Assembly: GCA_964368645.1 (NCBI GenBank)
Contig: CAYJBY010000011.1
Location: 42,402 to 106,401, forward strand
Reading direction: 5' to 3'
Origin: JAEDHM01 sp964368645
Lineage (GTDB): Bacteria > Bacillota > Clostridia > Christensenellales > CAG-1252
Length of the DNA stretch: 64,000 bases
Both the position numbers and the translations under genes were made by a program. This document shows positions 8,710 through 16,701 of this stretch, piece by piece. The notes under the pieces were generated by a model. The model was not told the DNA's origin, made no database searches, and worked only from the letters and a program-made list of their open reading frames with translations. Positions within the stretch are counted from its first letter, which is position 1. Every line of letters starts with the position of its first letter.

Positions 8710-9159
8710 ATGAATAATTTACTGTTAGCTAATCTTACTTCAATTATACTTTACGTTGTTTTAGGCGTAATGTTAGTTGCAATGATAGTTTTCCCTATGT
8801 TTTCCAACAAAAAACGTCAAAAGCAGTATTCCGAGATGCAGAACGCTCTTCGTCCCGGTACTCGCGTTATGACTATTGGCAGACTGATCGGCAAGGTTGT
8901 TAAGGTTTATAGTGACAACACTATCGAGCTGGACATCGGCACCGAGGGCAATCCCGTCATTATCGTGGTTAACCGCGAAGCAATAGGCGTTAATCTTGAC
9001 GCACAACCTACTCCCGTCAACAAGACCGAGAAGAAGGAAGTTAAGGAGAAGGAGCCTGTTATCACCGACGCTCCCGTCACCGAAGAGAACGCTGAGACAG
9101 CTACAGAGGCGAAGTCCGAAGAGGCTTCTGCTTACAAGGCTGACGACGACGCAATCTAA
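8710..9159 (+). CDS. yajC: Preprotein translocase accessory subunit YajC
   Basis: The protein (149 aa) has one N-terminal membrane helix (about residues 8-30), the conserved cytoplasmic core RPGTRVMTIGRLIGKVVKV and a TIELDIG segment, then a charged tail rich in Glu, Lys and Ala that is longer than in many homologues. YajC associates with SecDF at the Sec translocon. The position ahead of secD and secF is standard, although here a membrane gene and a repeat region lie between. Confidence 0.93.
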   Translation: MNNLLLANLTSIILYVVLGVMLVAMIVFPMFSNKKRQKQYSEMQNALRPGTRVMTIGRLIGKVVKVYSDNTIELDIGTEGNPVIIVVNREAIGVNLDAQPTPVNKTEKKEVKEKEPVITDAPVTEENAETATEAKSEEASAYKADDDAI

Positions 9160-9184
9160 GTTTTAGATTCTTTAGCTTAATCTG

Positions 9185-9217
9185 ATATGACCGCCCATAA
9201 AGCGGTCATATTTTTTT
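9185..9217 (+). terminator. Intrinsic terminator after yajC
   Basis: A perfect 10 bp stem (ATATGACCGC at 9185-9194 with 9202-9211) with a 7-base loop is followed directly by a run of T. It separates yajC from the next gene. Confidence 0.85.
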
Positions 9218-9249
9218 ATCCTTAGGCATAAGGTATTGCGGAGGTGCTT

Positions 9250-9672
9250 ATGGAAAAGGGTAGTATTAAGCATTGGATTTTCGATATATTGAAAAGTTTG
9301 CTGTTTTCTTTGCTGATATCCACCGTATTGGTGCTGGTATTGGCTTTGATTTCCACATTTACGCAAATCTCGGATAAAGCGGTAACAATCATAAATCAAA
9401 TAATCAAGGTGATAAGCCTGCCGATAGGCTGTCTTTTAGGTATAAAAAGTCAAAAAAACGGATTGATTTTAGGCTTGATAATCGGAATTCTTTACGTAGT
9501 CCTTTCCTTTGGAATTTTCTCGCTCATAAGCGGAGAATTAAAGTTTTCGGACGTTACCTTATATGACTTTTTAATCGGAATAGGCGTAGGTGCTGTCGGC
9601 GGAATATTGGCGGTAAACGTCAAGGGGCTGGGCAAGCACGGTAAACGGTCAGCGAAGGCGGTCAGAAGCTAA
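9250..9672 (+). CDS. Small integral membrane protein, TIGR04086-like
   Basis: The 140-residue protein has four predicted membrane helices (roughly residues 14-38, 45-66, 71-95 and 105-125) joined by short loops, with a basic C-terminus. The size, four-helix layout and glycine-rich helix ends resemble the TIGR04086 membrane family, which in Clostridia is often found beside yajC and secDF. Function is unknown; a link to protein export is only suggested by position. I choose ATG 9250, five bases after a GGAGG box, over GTG 9244, which overlaps that box. Confidence 0.75.
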   Translation: MEKGSIKHWIFDILKSLLFSLLISTVLVLVLALISTFTQISDKAVTIINQIIKVISLPIGCLLGIKSQKNGLILGLIIGILYVVLSFGIFSLISGELKFSDVTLYDFLIGIGVGAVGGILAVNVKGLGKHGKRSAKAVRS

Positions 9673-9719
9673 GTTTTTTTACTTGATTTGGGGACTTAGA
9701 ATAGCGGCATCGAACTTTT

Positions 9720-10140
9720 GCCAAACCGCGTAAAGGTGAGAAATACACTGCAAATGCAAGGAACATAATCCGTAAAAGCATATAGCTCGTAAAGTAACCT
9801 AGTCCATAAAAATCTATAGCATAAAAACGTATAACATAAAAACGTATAACATAAAAACGTATAACATAAAAGAGTATAACATAAGTACAAAATAGTTCAT
9901 AAAAATAAGTAACTTAGTCCTTATAAACAAAAGGGCATATAGTTCGTAAAGACGCACGGTTTATAAAGTATCGCAGCTTATATAGCAAAAGGTAATACAG
10001 TCGTAAAAGATATGTAGTTTGCAAAAACATACAATCCGTAAAGGCACATAGCAAATCCTAAAAGACACTGGCAAATCGTAAAGGTATGAGTTCGTAAAGT
10101 CAACGGCATAAGTTCGTAATTGTATGGGTTGGTGAAAGTG
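9720..10140 (+). repeat. Degenerate tandem repeat array with a 15-base exact core
   Basis: Five consecutive 15-base units occupy 9805-9879. Three are identical (CATAAAAACGTATAA at 9820, 9835 and 9850) and those on either side are variants. Around this core, from about 9720 to 10140, the sequence continues as roughly twenty diverged units of 15-22 bases built on a GTTCGTAAA...CATA pattern. There is no coding frame on the plus strand. The minus-strand frame of repeated LCYTF-like peptides is a by-product of the 15-base period. The array lies between the TIGR04086-like gene and secD. Confidence 0.8.
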
Positions 10141-10504
10141 AATAGCCTGTATTACTCAATTGTCCTCGGCAAAAAGCAGGGCGTTATCTACATAAATGCC
10201 GGCTCTGCCATATCAAAAAAATCTTGTAAAACCATTTTTTCTACTAAAGACCTTTCAACAAAAGGTAGCGACAAAAACAAAATCCGAAAGTAATTCTCGG
10301 CTTCCTTAATGCAACAAAAACAGTGATAATTGTTTACGCTAATCAATAGTAAGTCTTGCCGATAACGGCAGGGCTTTTTTGACATAAAACCGTTTGTTGA
10401 GGGATTTTGAGGTTTTATGTATTGGTATGTAAGTGATAACCTTCATTTTTTATAAAGTTTTTATATTATATATATAATAGAGTCCATTTTTTCTTAAAAT
10501 TCCA
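10141..10504. other. Gene-free stretch before secD containing a terminator-like hairpin
   Basis: No convincing gene is seen. A short GTG-started frame of about 50 codons near 10134-10292 has no ribosome binding site and no recognisable content. A stem of ten pairs (10351-10360 with 10367-10376, two G-U pairs) followed by TTTT looks like a plus-strand intrinsic terminator with no gene before it. GCTCTGCC near 10201 could pair with the 3' arm GGCAGGGC, and CGTTATC near 10183 with GATAACG at 10361, so a small structured RNA is possible but unproven. Confidence 0.4.
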
Positions 10505-10533
10505 TTGACTAATAGGTATTAAAAATATATAAT
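10505..10533 (+). promoter_or_regulatory. secDF promoter
   Basis: TTGACT (10505-10510), a 17-base spacer and a perfect TATAAT (10528-10533) precede secD. Transcription would begin near 10540, giving a leader of about 27 bases that contains the AGGAGG box at 10553. Confidence 0.85.
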
Positions 10534-10566
10534 TAATTAGCATATTATGTGCAGGAGGCAATTTTT

Positions 10567-11922
10567 GTGACTAAAACTAAAGCTATCGTGGTATTAGTCA
10601 TTGTCGGTATCCTGTTAATCTTCGGAACGGTTTTCGCTTTCGTGTCACTTGACAAGGGCGAGCTCGGTCTCAACGATTATATAGCATACCCCAATAACAT
10701 TTCGCTCGGTCTTGACCTTTCCGGCGGCGTTTACGCCATCTATGAGGCTTCCGGCGATAATACCGACAATCTGGATACCAGAATGGACGGCACAGTCCAG
10801 AGTTTGAGCGACCTTTTGTTTGATAAGGGCTATACCGAGGCAACGGTAGAGCGTCAGGGCGACGACCGCATAAGAGTCGAGGTTCCCGACGTTTCCGATC
10901 CCGAAACCCTTTTCGCCATCATCGGTAAGCCCGCATCTTTAGCTTTCCGTAAAGAAAGCACGAAGGACGCACTAACTGAGGATTCCGAGCCTTACGTAAC
11001 AGGCGACGACGTAGAACAGGCAGGCGTTACTTACAATAACGAGACCGGTTACTACGAAGTAGCTCTTAAGTTCACGTCCGAAGGTTCTAAGAAGTTTTCT
11101 GCGGCGACCACCGAGTGCAAGGGCAGTACGATTTCGATTTGGATTAATAACGAGCCTGTTATCAGTCCTACCGTCAGCGATACGATTTCCACCGGCACGG
11201 CGAGCATTTCCGGCAAATATACCTACGAACAGGCATATGAGCTTGCAACACAGATTCAAGCAGGTGCGTTTGACGTTGAGTTGAGCTTGGTCGAAAGCAG
11301 TACCATCAGTCCCTCCCTTGGCAAAACCGCTTTGCAGTCTGCCGTAATCGCAGGTTTGGTTGGTCTTGCATTGATTATCGTTTACCTCTGCGTGCTTTAC
11401 AGATTGTTGGGCGTTTGCGGCGGTATCGCGCTTTGCTGGTACTCAATCACTTATATCTTCTTCCTGTCGATATTCCCTTGGGTTCAGCTTACCATCAGCG
11501 GCGTTGCAGGTGTTATCTTAAGTATAGGTATGGCTGTTGACGCTAACATCATTATCTTCTCCCGTATCAAGGACGAGTTCCGTAACGTAGGCGTTTCTCC
11601 CATAGCAACAGGAGAGAAAGGCGATATTACAGGCAAGTTTGCAACTGACAAATCTGTTCATACCGCGGTTAAGGACGGTTACCGTAAGAGCTTATCCGCT
11701 ATTTTGGACGGCAATATCACTACTATATTAGGTTGTATCGTTATGCTCTTCGTCGGCGGTAGCGCAATTAAGAGCTTTGCGATTACACTTATGATCGGTA
11801 TCGTTATTTCTCTGATCTCCTCCATTTTGGTTTCCAGACTTCTGGTTTCCTGTATGCTGGCGTTCACCAAGAGTAAGCCTGTCTTATACAGCTTGAGCAG
11901 AGGAGGTACCATCAATGAGTAA
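10567..11922 (+). CDS. secD: Protein translocase subunit SecD
   Basis: The 451-residue membrane protein works with SecF, using the proton or sodium gradient to help pull exported proteins across the membrane. It has one N-terminal helix, the NNISLGLDLSGGVYAIYEA motif typical of SecD, a large extracytoplasmic domain, and a five-helix RND-type C-terminal block including GMAVDANIIIFSRIKDE. I use GTG 10567, eight bases after AGGAGG; the frame is open further upstream but would include the ribosome binding site. The end overlaps secF by eight bases. Confidence 0.95.
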   Translation: MTKTKAIVVLVIVGILLIFGTVFAFVSLDKGELGLNDYIAYPNNISLGLDLSGGVYAIYEASGDNTDNLDTRMDGTVQSLSDLLFDKGYTEATVERQGDDRIRVEVPDVSDPETLFAIIGKPASLAFRKESTKDALTEDSEPYVTGDDVEQAGVTYNNETGYYEVALKFTSEGSKKFSAATTECKGSTISIWINNEPVISPTVSDTISTGTASISGKYTYEQAYELATQIQAGAFDVELSLVESSTISPSLGKTALQSAVIAGLVGLALIIVYLCVLYRLLGVCGGIALCWYSITYIFFLSIFPWVQLTISGVAGVILSIGMAVDANIIIFSRIKDEFRNVGVSPIATGEKGDITGKFATDKSVHTAVKDGYRKSLSAILDGNITTILGCIVMLFVGGSAIKSFAITLMIGIVISLISSILVSRLLVSCMLAFTKSKPVLYSLSRGGTINE

Positions 11923-13021
11923 GTTATCTTCTAAGTTCCTTTCATTCTCCGATAACTTCAATATCACTAAGAAAAGAATGATTTTCTTCCTGATACCCGT
12001 AGTTGTCATACTTGTTATGATTATTGCCTTTGCGGCGTTCGCTATAACCGGCGGTGCGTTCTCCAAGGGTATCAACCTGAGCCTTGATTTCACAGGCGGC
12101 ACCAGTGTCAGCGTTAAACTTGATAATCTGGACAATAACGACGTTTTCAATGCGGAATCCGCAAAGATCGTTAAGATTATCAACGACGCAGGCTATGCTT
12201 GCAGTGAACCTCAGCTTTCGGGTAGCGGACTGGACGCGGCTATTTACATCAAATATCAGAACGAGAACGATAATATCGGTACGACCAATGCTCAAATCGT
12301 TGAGAAAATCGAAGAATTGTATCCTGACCTTGTTTTCGGAGAAGATATTACGGTAGATGCAATCAGCAGCTCCGCGGCAACCAGACTTGTCAAAGAAGCT
12401 CTTATCGCTATCGCAGTTATTTGGGCGGTAATATTCGTATATATCCTAATAAGATTTGAGTTGTGGAGCGGTTTAGCGGCTTTAATCGGCTTGATTCACG
12501 ACGTTATTATGATGGTATGCTTTACTATCATCTGTCACATTGAGGTCAACATTACTTACGTTGCCGCGATTATAACCATTATCGCTTACTCCATCAACAA
12601 TACGATAATTGTTTTCGACAGAGTAAGAGAACACGTCAAGATGGCTCCTTTGGACTTAAAGAGCAATACGGTTGAGTTCGTAGTTAACAAATCCACCGGT
12701 GAAATGCTTGGCAGATCTATCGGTACTACAGTTACGACTTTAATACCTATTATATTGCTTGCGTGTATCGGTTCCTCTTCTCTGCAAGTGTTCGCATTAC
12801 CTATAATGTTCGGTTTGCTTGCAGGCACGTATTCTTCAATCTTTATTTCTCCTAACCTGTACGTTCTGTTCAAGGGCGCAAGAGTTAAGAAGCTGGCGAC
12901 CGGATATGTTGGTGCGGTTAAGACAACCGAAGGCGGTACGCCTGTTGCTACTGCGACTGATAAGGCTAAAGCAAAGAAAGCTAACACCTCTAAGGTCTAT
13001 AAAAAGTACAAGAAAAAGTAA
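11915..13021 (+). CDS. secF: Protein translocase subunit SecF
   Basis: The 368-residue partner of SecD has an N-terminal helix, the LSLDFTGGTSVSVKL motif, a periplasmic-type domain and a C-terminal helix bundle with GLIHDVIMMVCF and YSINNTIIVFDRVRE. A Lys, Ala and Thr-rich cytoplasmic tail of about 40 residues (ending KVYKKYKKK) exceeds the usual length. It overlaps secD, so the two are translationally coupled, and a strong terminator follows. Confidence 0.95.
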   Translation: MSKLSSKFLSFSDNFNITKKRMIFFLIPVVVILVMIIAFAAFAITGGAFSKGINLSLDFTGGTSVSVKLDNLDNNDVFNAESAKIVKIINDAGYACSEPQLSGSGLDAAIYIKYQNENDNIGTTNAQIVEKIEELYPDLVFGEDITVDAISSSAATRLVKEALIAIAVIWAVIFVYILIRFELWSGLAALIGLIHDVIMMVCFTIICHIEVNITYVAAIITIIAYSINNTIIVFDRVREHVKMAPLDLKSNTVEFVVNKSTGEMLGRSIGTTVTTLIPIILLACIGSSSLQVFALPIMFGLLAGTYSSIFISPNLYVLFKGARVKKLATGYVGAVKTTEGGTPVATATDKAKAKKANTSKVYKKYKKK

Positions 13022-13025
13022 AATG

Positions 13026-13055
13026 AAAGGGGTGTTGTTAAAGGCACCCCTTTTT
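13026..13055 (+). terminator. Intrinsic terminator after secF
   Basis: AAAGGGGTG (13026-13034) pairs with CACCCCTTT (13045-13053) across a 10-base loop, and the T run continues after the stem. It begins five bases after the secF stop codon. Confidence 0.85.
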
Positions 13056-13071
13056 CTTATTCTCACTTTTG

Positions 13072-13093
13072 TCTGCGCGGTTACACGCGCAGA
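13072..13093. repeat. GC-rich hairpin upstream of recJ
   Basis: TCTGCGCG (13072-13079) and CGCGCAGA (13086-13093) form a perfect 8 bp stem with a 6-base loop, not followed by a T run. A TATAAT at 13101-13106 lies between it and recJ, so the inverted repeat may be an operator or a 5' stem-loop; no good -35 box is visible. Confidence 0.45.
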
Positions 13094-13117
13094 TTAAAGC
13101 TATAATACGGAAGTATA

Positions 13118-15469
13118 ATGATTGATAATATAACGAAAACCACCGATATTAACCCAGAGGTTGAACATCTCGCCGAAAAACTTGGCGTGGCGCAGGAGAT
13201 TGCCGCCATACTTTTTGCACGAGGTATAACCGAACAGCTTGATGCGGAGAAGTTTTTGCACCCTTCCGAAAAAGATTTGACGTCACCCTTCGTTTTGGAA
13301 AATATCGACGAGGTAGTGGAGCGAATCAGGGAAGCTATCGATAATCAACAGCATATCGTCATTTTCGGCGACTACGACTGCGACGGTATATGCGCAACGG
13401 CGATACTGAAGCTGTACTTTAAGAGCGTAGGGGTAGAATGCGACTATTTTATTCCCACCAGAGCGGACGGGTACGGCTTAAGTCAAGCCGCTTTGGAAAA
13501 GATTGCCGACGATTATAATCCCGATTTGCTGATTACAGTCGATTGCGGTGTTACAGCGATAGAGGAGATTGAGTTTATTACGGACGTTTTGGGCTTTGAC
13601 GTTATAGTTACCGACCACCACGAGCCGTACGAGGAGCTTCCGCAGTGTCTTATTCTCAATGCGAAATGCACCCCCGACAGTCCCTTGCGTAATATTTGCG
13701 GTGCAGGGCTTGCATTTAAGCTTGTTGAGGCATTAGCAGGGCGTGAAAAAGCGATGGAATATATAGATATCGCTTGTTTGGCAACTCTTGCTGACGTAGT
13801 TCCTTTAATCGGGGAGAACCGTATAATTGCATCAATCGGACTGAAAAAAATAAACAAAAGAGATAGACTAGGTATCAAATTACTTGCAGAATCGGCGTCT
13901 ATTGAGAAGGTAACCGCACAGGATATCGGATTTAGACTTGCACCTCGGATTAACGCGGCAGGTCGTCTTGGTGATGCGCAAAAAATCGTAGAATTATTCA
14001 CGTCGGAGGAGCATTTTGAGCTTGACGTAATAGTGGCAGGCTTGAACAGCAATAACCTCAAAAGACAACAGCTTACCAAAAAGGTTTATGAGGATTCCCT
14101 TGTTTATCTAAAGGACTACGATCTGCTTAACAACAGGATTATAATCTTGGACAGTCCTCAGTGGGAAAGCGGCATACTTGGAATAGTTGCGGCTAGGCTT
14201 GCAGAGGAGTTTCACCGTCCGACAATCCTATTTAATTCCCAAACGGAGTTTCTTAAGGGCTCGGCACGCAGTATAGACGGCGTTAATATCTTCGAGTGTA
14301 TTAACAGTTGCGGTGATTTACTTATGGATTACGGCGGTCACTACGGCGCAGCAGGCTTAACCGTCAATACATCAAAATATTTTTCTTTCCGAAAAAGAAT
14401 AAACGAATACATTGAACATACCTATCCTCAACAACTTTTCTTACCCTCATACCGATTTGATATTGAGGTGGATAAAAGGCACGATAGAGCGTTTTTTAAG
14501 CAGCTTGCTATGCTTGAGCCTACAGGTGAAGCTAATCCTGCGCCGCTTTTGGCATTACAGCTTTCGGAAATCAAGCCCTCGTTGCTTAACGGAGTACACG
14601 TTAAGGCAAGGCTTAACGCCGATACGGACGTAATGGCTTTCAGCAGAGGGTATATTATGAAAGCTCGCGCGGTTAATTCGGATATGACCTTGATCGGCGA
14701 TGCTAATTTCCGCACCTATGCCAACAGAGATTATATCCAAATCGGCATCAACGACACGGTGGTTACCTCTCTTGACAACGCATACGATTCGGCGGAGAGC
14801 TTCGGCTGTTATCTGAAAACCGCTTTGATGGGCGCGGCAAGTGACTTTAATATGAAGCCTGTTGCCGAAAACGACCTTATCGATAAGGACGGCTATTACG
14901 GTAATCTGTATATTGCATTCAGCGCGGAGACAGCGGCAGAATTTCTTAAACAATCGGCGGAGGTGCCCTCTGCTGTAATATCGGTAAACGTAGGCAAAGC
15001 CGACCTTAATCCGCTTAACAGACTATTGCTTTGTCCTGATAACGCGGATTGTCTTGCGTACTATGAGCGCATTGTTTTCCTTGACGCTCCGCTTTCAACG
15101 GGATATATGAAGTATTGCGCTAAGCAGACTAAGGGCGAGTTGCTTTACCGCAAGAAGTATGCTTTTCTGCCGAAAATAGCGACGATAGATACGACTATTG
15201 AAGCAGTAAAGGACACTTACGAGGTGTTGCTCCATTACTATACCATCGCAGGCAGAGCCACCGATATAGGGGAGCTGTACAGCAAACTTATAAGGTTTGA
15301 TTACAGAAAGGACGCCTATACCTTTATCACTCATTTTTATACCCTGTTTGACGCAGACATATTGAAAATCGAGGACGGATTTAATATAACGGTATCCAAG
15401 AAATTTGCGCTTGATTCGGACTGCTCCAGAGTGCTGAAAACGATTAACGCGCTGAAAAAACTGTGCTGA
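13118..15469 (+). CDS. recJ: Single-stranded-DNA-specific exonuclease RecJ
   Basis: The 783-residue protein carries the DHH phosphoesterase motifs that bind the catalytic metals: FGDYDCDGICATAI near residue 85, TVDCGVTAIEEI, VTDHHEP, and the DHHA1 segment with GGHYGAAGLTV. An OB domain and a long C-terminal region follow, as in the larger Firmicutes form. RecJ degrades single strands 5' to 3' in recombination and mismatch repair, which fits with mutS, mutL and ruvAB in the same window. A GGAAG precedes the ATG at short distance. Confidence 0.94.
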   Translation: MIDNITKTTDINPEVEHLAEKLGVAQEIAAILFARGITEQLDAEKFLHPSEKDLTSPFVLENIDEVVERIREAIDNQQHIVIFGDYDCDGICATAILKLYFKSVGVECDYFIPTRADGYGLSQAALEKIADDYNPDLLITVDCGVTAIEEIEFITDVLGFDVIVTDHHEPYEELPQCLILNAKCTPDSPLRNICGAGLAFKLVEALAGREKAMEYIDIACLATLADVVPLIGENRIIASIGLKKINKRDRLGIKLLAESASIEKVTAQDIGFRLAPRINAAGRLGDAQKIVELFTSEEHFELDVIVAGLNSNNLKRQQLTKKVYEDSLVYLKDYDLLNNRIIILDSPQWESGILGIVAARLAEEFHRPTILFNSQTEFLKGSARSIDGVNIFECINSCGDLLMDYGGHYGAAGLTVNTSKYFSFRKRINEYIEHTYPQQLFLPSYRFDIEVDKRHDRAFFKQLAMLEPTGEANPAPLLALQLSEIKPSLLNGVHVKARLNADTDVMAFSRGYIMKARAVNSDMTLIGDANFRTYANRDYIQIGINDTVVTSLDNAYDSAESFGCYLKTALMGAASDFNMKPVAENDLIDKDGYYGNLYIAFSAETAAEFLKQSAEVPSAVISVNVGKADLNPLNRLLLCPDNADCLAYYERIVFLDAPLSTGYMKYCAKQTKGELLYRKKYAFLPKIATIDTTIEAVKDTYEVLLHYYTIAGRATDIGELYSKLIRFDYRKDAYTFITHFYTLFDADILKIEDGFNITVSKKFALDSDCSRVLKTINALKKLC

Positions 15470-15574
15470 CGGACGGCAAAATGGATATTCTGTTGTGCGT
15501 GATATGGATTAATTCGGTTAGTCGGTCGATATTTGTCGCGGCACAGCCGACTGATATATAAGGATTATTAGATA

Positions 15575-16027
15575 ATGAAATGTATTATACAAAGAGTTAA
15601 GGAAGCATCAGTTGTAATCGACGGCAAAAAGGTTGCCGATATGGGAAAAGGACTTTTGGTTTACGTTGGATTTCGCCGTGAGGATAAGGAAATCGACGTG
15701 GATTTTCTTTTAGACCGCATTAAAAAGATACGTATTTTCGAGGACGCCGAGGGCAAACTGAATTTAGCTTTGTCGGACGTAGGCGCAGGGATACTTCTAG
15801 TTCCAAATTTTACGCTTTACGCGGACGCATTTACGGGGCGCAGACCTTCCTTTACCCAAGCAATGGGCTTTGAAGACGGCAAAAAACTGTTTGATTACAC
15901 CGTAAGACAAGCCGCAGAAATTTGCGTTGGGTGCGGCGTTTTCGGCGCGGATATGCAAGTTAATTCCGTGGGCGACGGTCCAATCAATATCATTATCGAA
16001 AGCTGTGAGGGCAAGGCGAAGCTATGA
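15575..16027 (+). CDS. dtd: D-aminoacyl-tRNA deacylase
   Basis: The 150-residue enzyme removes D-amino acids and glycine wrongly attached to tRNA. It starts MKCIIQRVKEASVVIDGK and contains the substrate segment LVPNFTLYADAFTGRRPSF. The cross-subunit Gly-cisPro loop reads GDGPIN where NDGPVT is usual, a mild variation. It overlaps the next gene by four bases (ATGA). In many Clostridia relA and apt lie between recJ and dtd; here they are absent and only 105 bases separate the two. Confidence 0.94.
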   Translation: MKCIIQRVKEASVVIDGKKVADMGKGLLVYVGFRREDKEIDVDFLLDRIKKIRIFEDAEGKLNLALSDVGAGILLVPNFTLYADAFTGRRPSFTQAMGFEDGKKLFDYTVRQAAEICVGCGVFGADMQVNSVGDGPINIIIESCEGKAKL

Positions 16028-16701
16028 TAATTTACCGCTTGGAAGGGGAGTATCTGGAAGAGAATACTTATATAATTATGTCCGAAGAATCGGGGAAATG
16101 TCTAGTTGTCGATCCCGGTGCAAAGCCCTCTGCGATTGACGAAGCTTTAGCTTTTCTTCAGGTGAAATGTACGGCGGTTTTGCTTACTCACGCGCACTTT
16201 GACCATATCTATTCAGCGGCGCACTTACAGTCGTTGGGCGCGGTTGTTTACTTAGAAAAAAGCGGTGATGAACTGCTGAACAGCAGCGGCAATTTAGCCA
16301 AGGTTTCAGGTTGCGTTTGTCCGCGGTTTCATCCGCAAAAATTCCTACAAAACGAAGACGTTATCACCGAAATCGGCTTAAAAATAACCTTTTTGCATAC
16401 ACCCGGGCACTCCTGCGACAGCGGTTGTTACTTGGTTGATGGCAACCTCTTTTGCGGAGATACGCTTTTCCGCGGAAGTTACGGAGCTACTCATTTTCCG
16501 ACAGGCGATTTTGCTCAACTGCGCGAAAGCATAAAAAATATTTTGTTTGAATTGTCCTCTGATACAAAGGTTTTTGACGGACACACGCAGGTGCAGGGCG
16601 TCGTAACCAAGATAAGTGCGGACGTTGCTTTGACGCTTGCAGAACCTGTTACCACAATCGGTAAAGAAAGGATGACAAACCCAATTAATTATGAATATTA
16701 A
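16024..16701 (+). CDS. MBL-fold metallo-hydrolase, glyoxalase II-like
   Basis: The 225-residue protein has the metallo-beta-lactamase fold signature THAHFDHI (HxHxDH) near residue 60, the downstream HTPGHS histidine, the metal-bridging aspartate in LFCGDTLFRG and a final histidine in DGHTQV. Small hydrolases of this kind between dtd and hemZ are typical in Clostridia. The substrate is unknown; a glutathione-independent thioesterase role is possible. It is coupled to dtd by ATGA overlap and to hemZ by 11 bases. Confidence 0.88.
   Translation: MIIYRLEGEYLEENTYIIMSEESGKCLVVDPGAKPSAIDEALAFLQVKCTAVLLTHAHFDHIYSAAHLQSLGAVVYLEKSGDELLNSSGNLAKVSGCVCPRFHPQKFLQNEDVITEIGLKITFLHTPGHSCDSGCYLVDGNLFCGDTLFRGSYGATHFPTGDFAQLRESIKNILFELSSDTKVFDGHTQVQGVVTKISADVALTLAEPVTTIGKERMTNPINYEY

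Noticed and set aside
9696..9890. Minus-strand frame of repeated LCYTF-like peptides
   Set aside because: It is produced by the 15-base tandem repeat read in a fixed frame and has no ribosome binding site or known relatives.
9720..10140. CRISPR array
   Set aside because: Units are contiguous, short and degenerate, with no constant repeat separated by unique spacers and no cas genes.
10188..10385. Minus-strand 65-codon frame
   Set aside because: No ribosome binding site, no recognisable domain, and it reads through the terminator-like stem.
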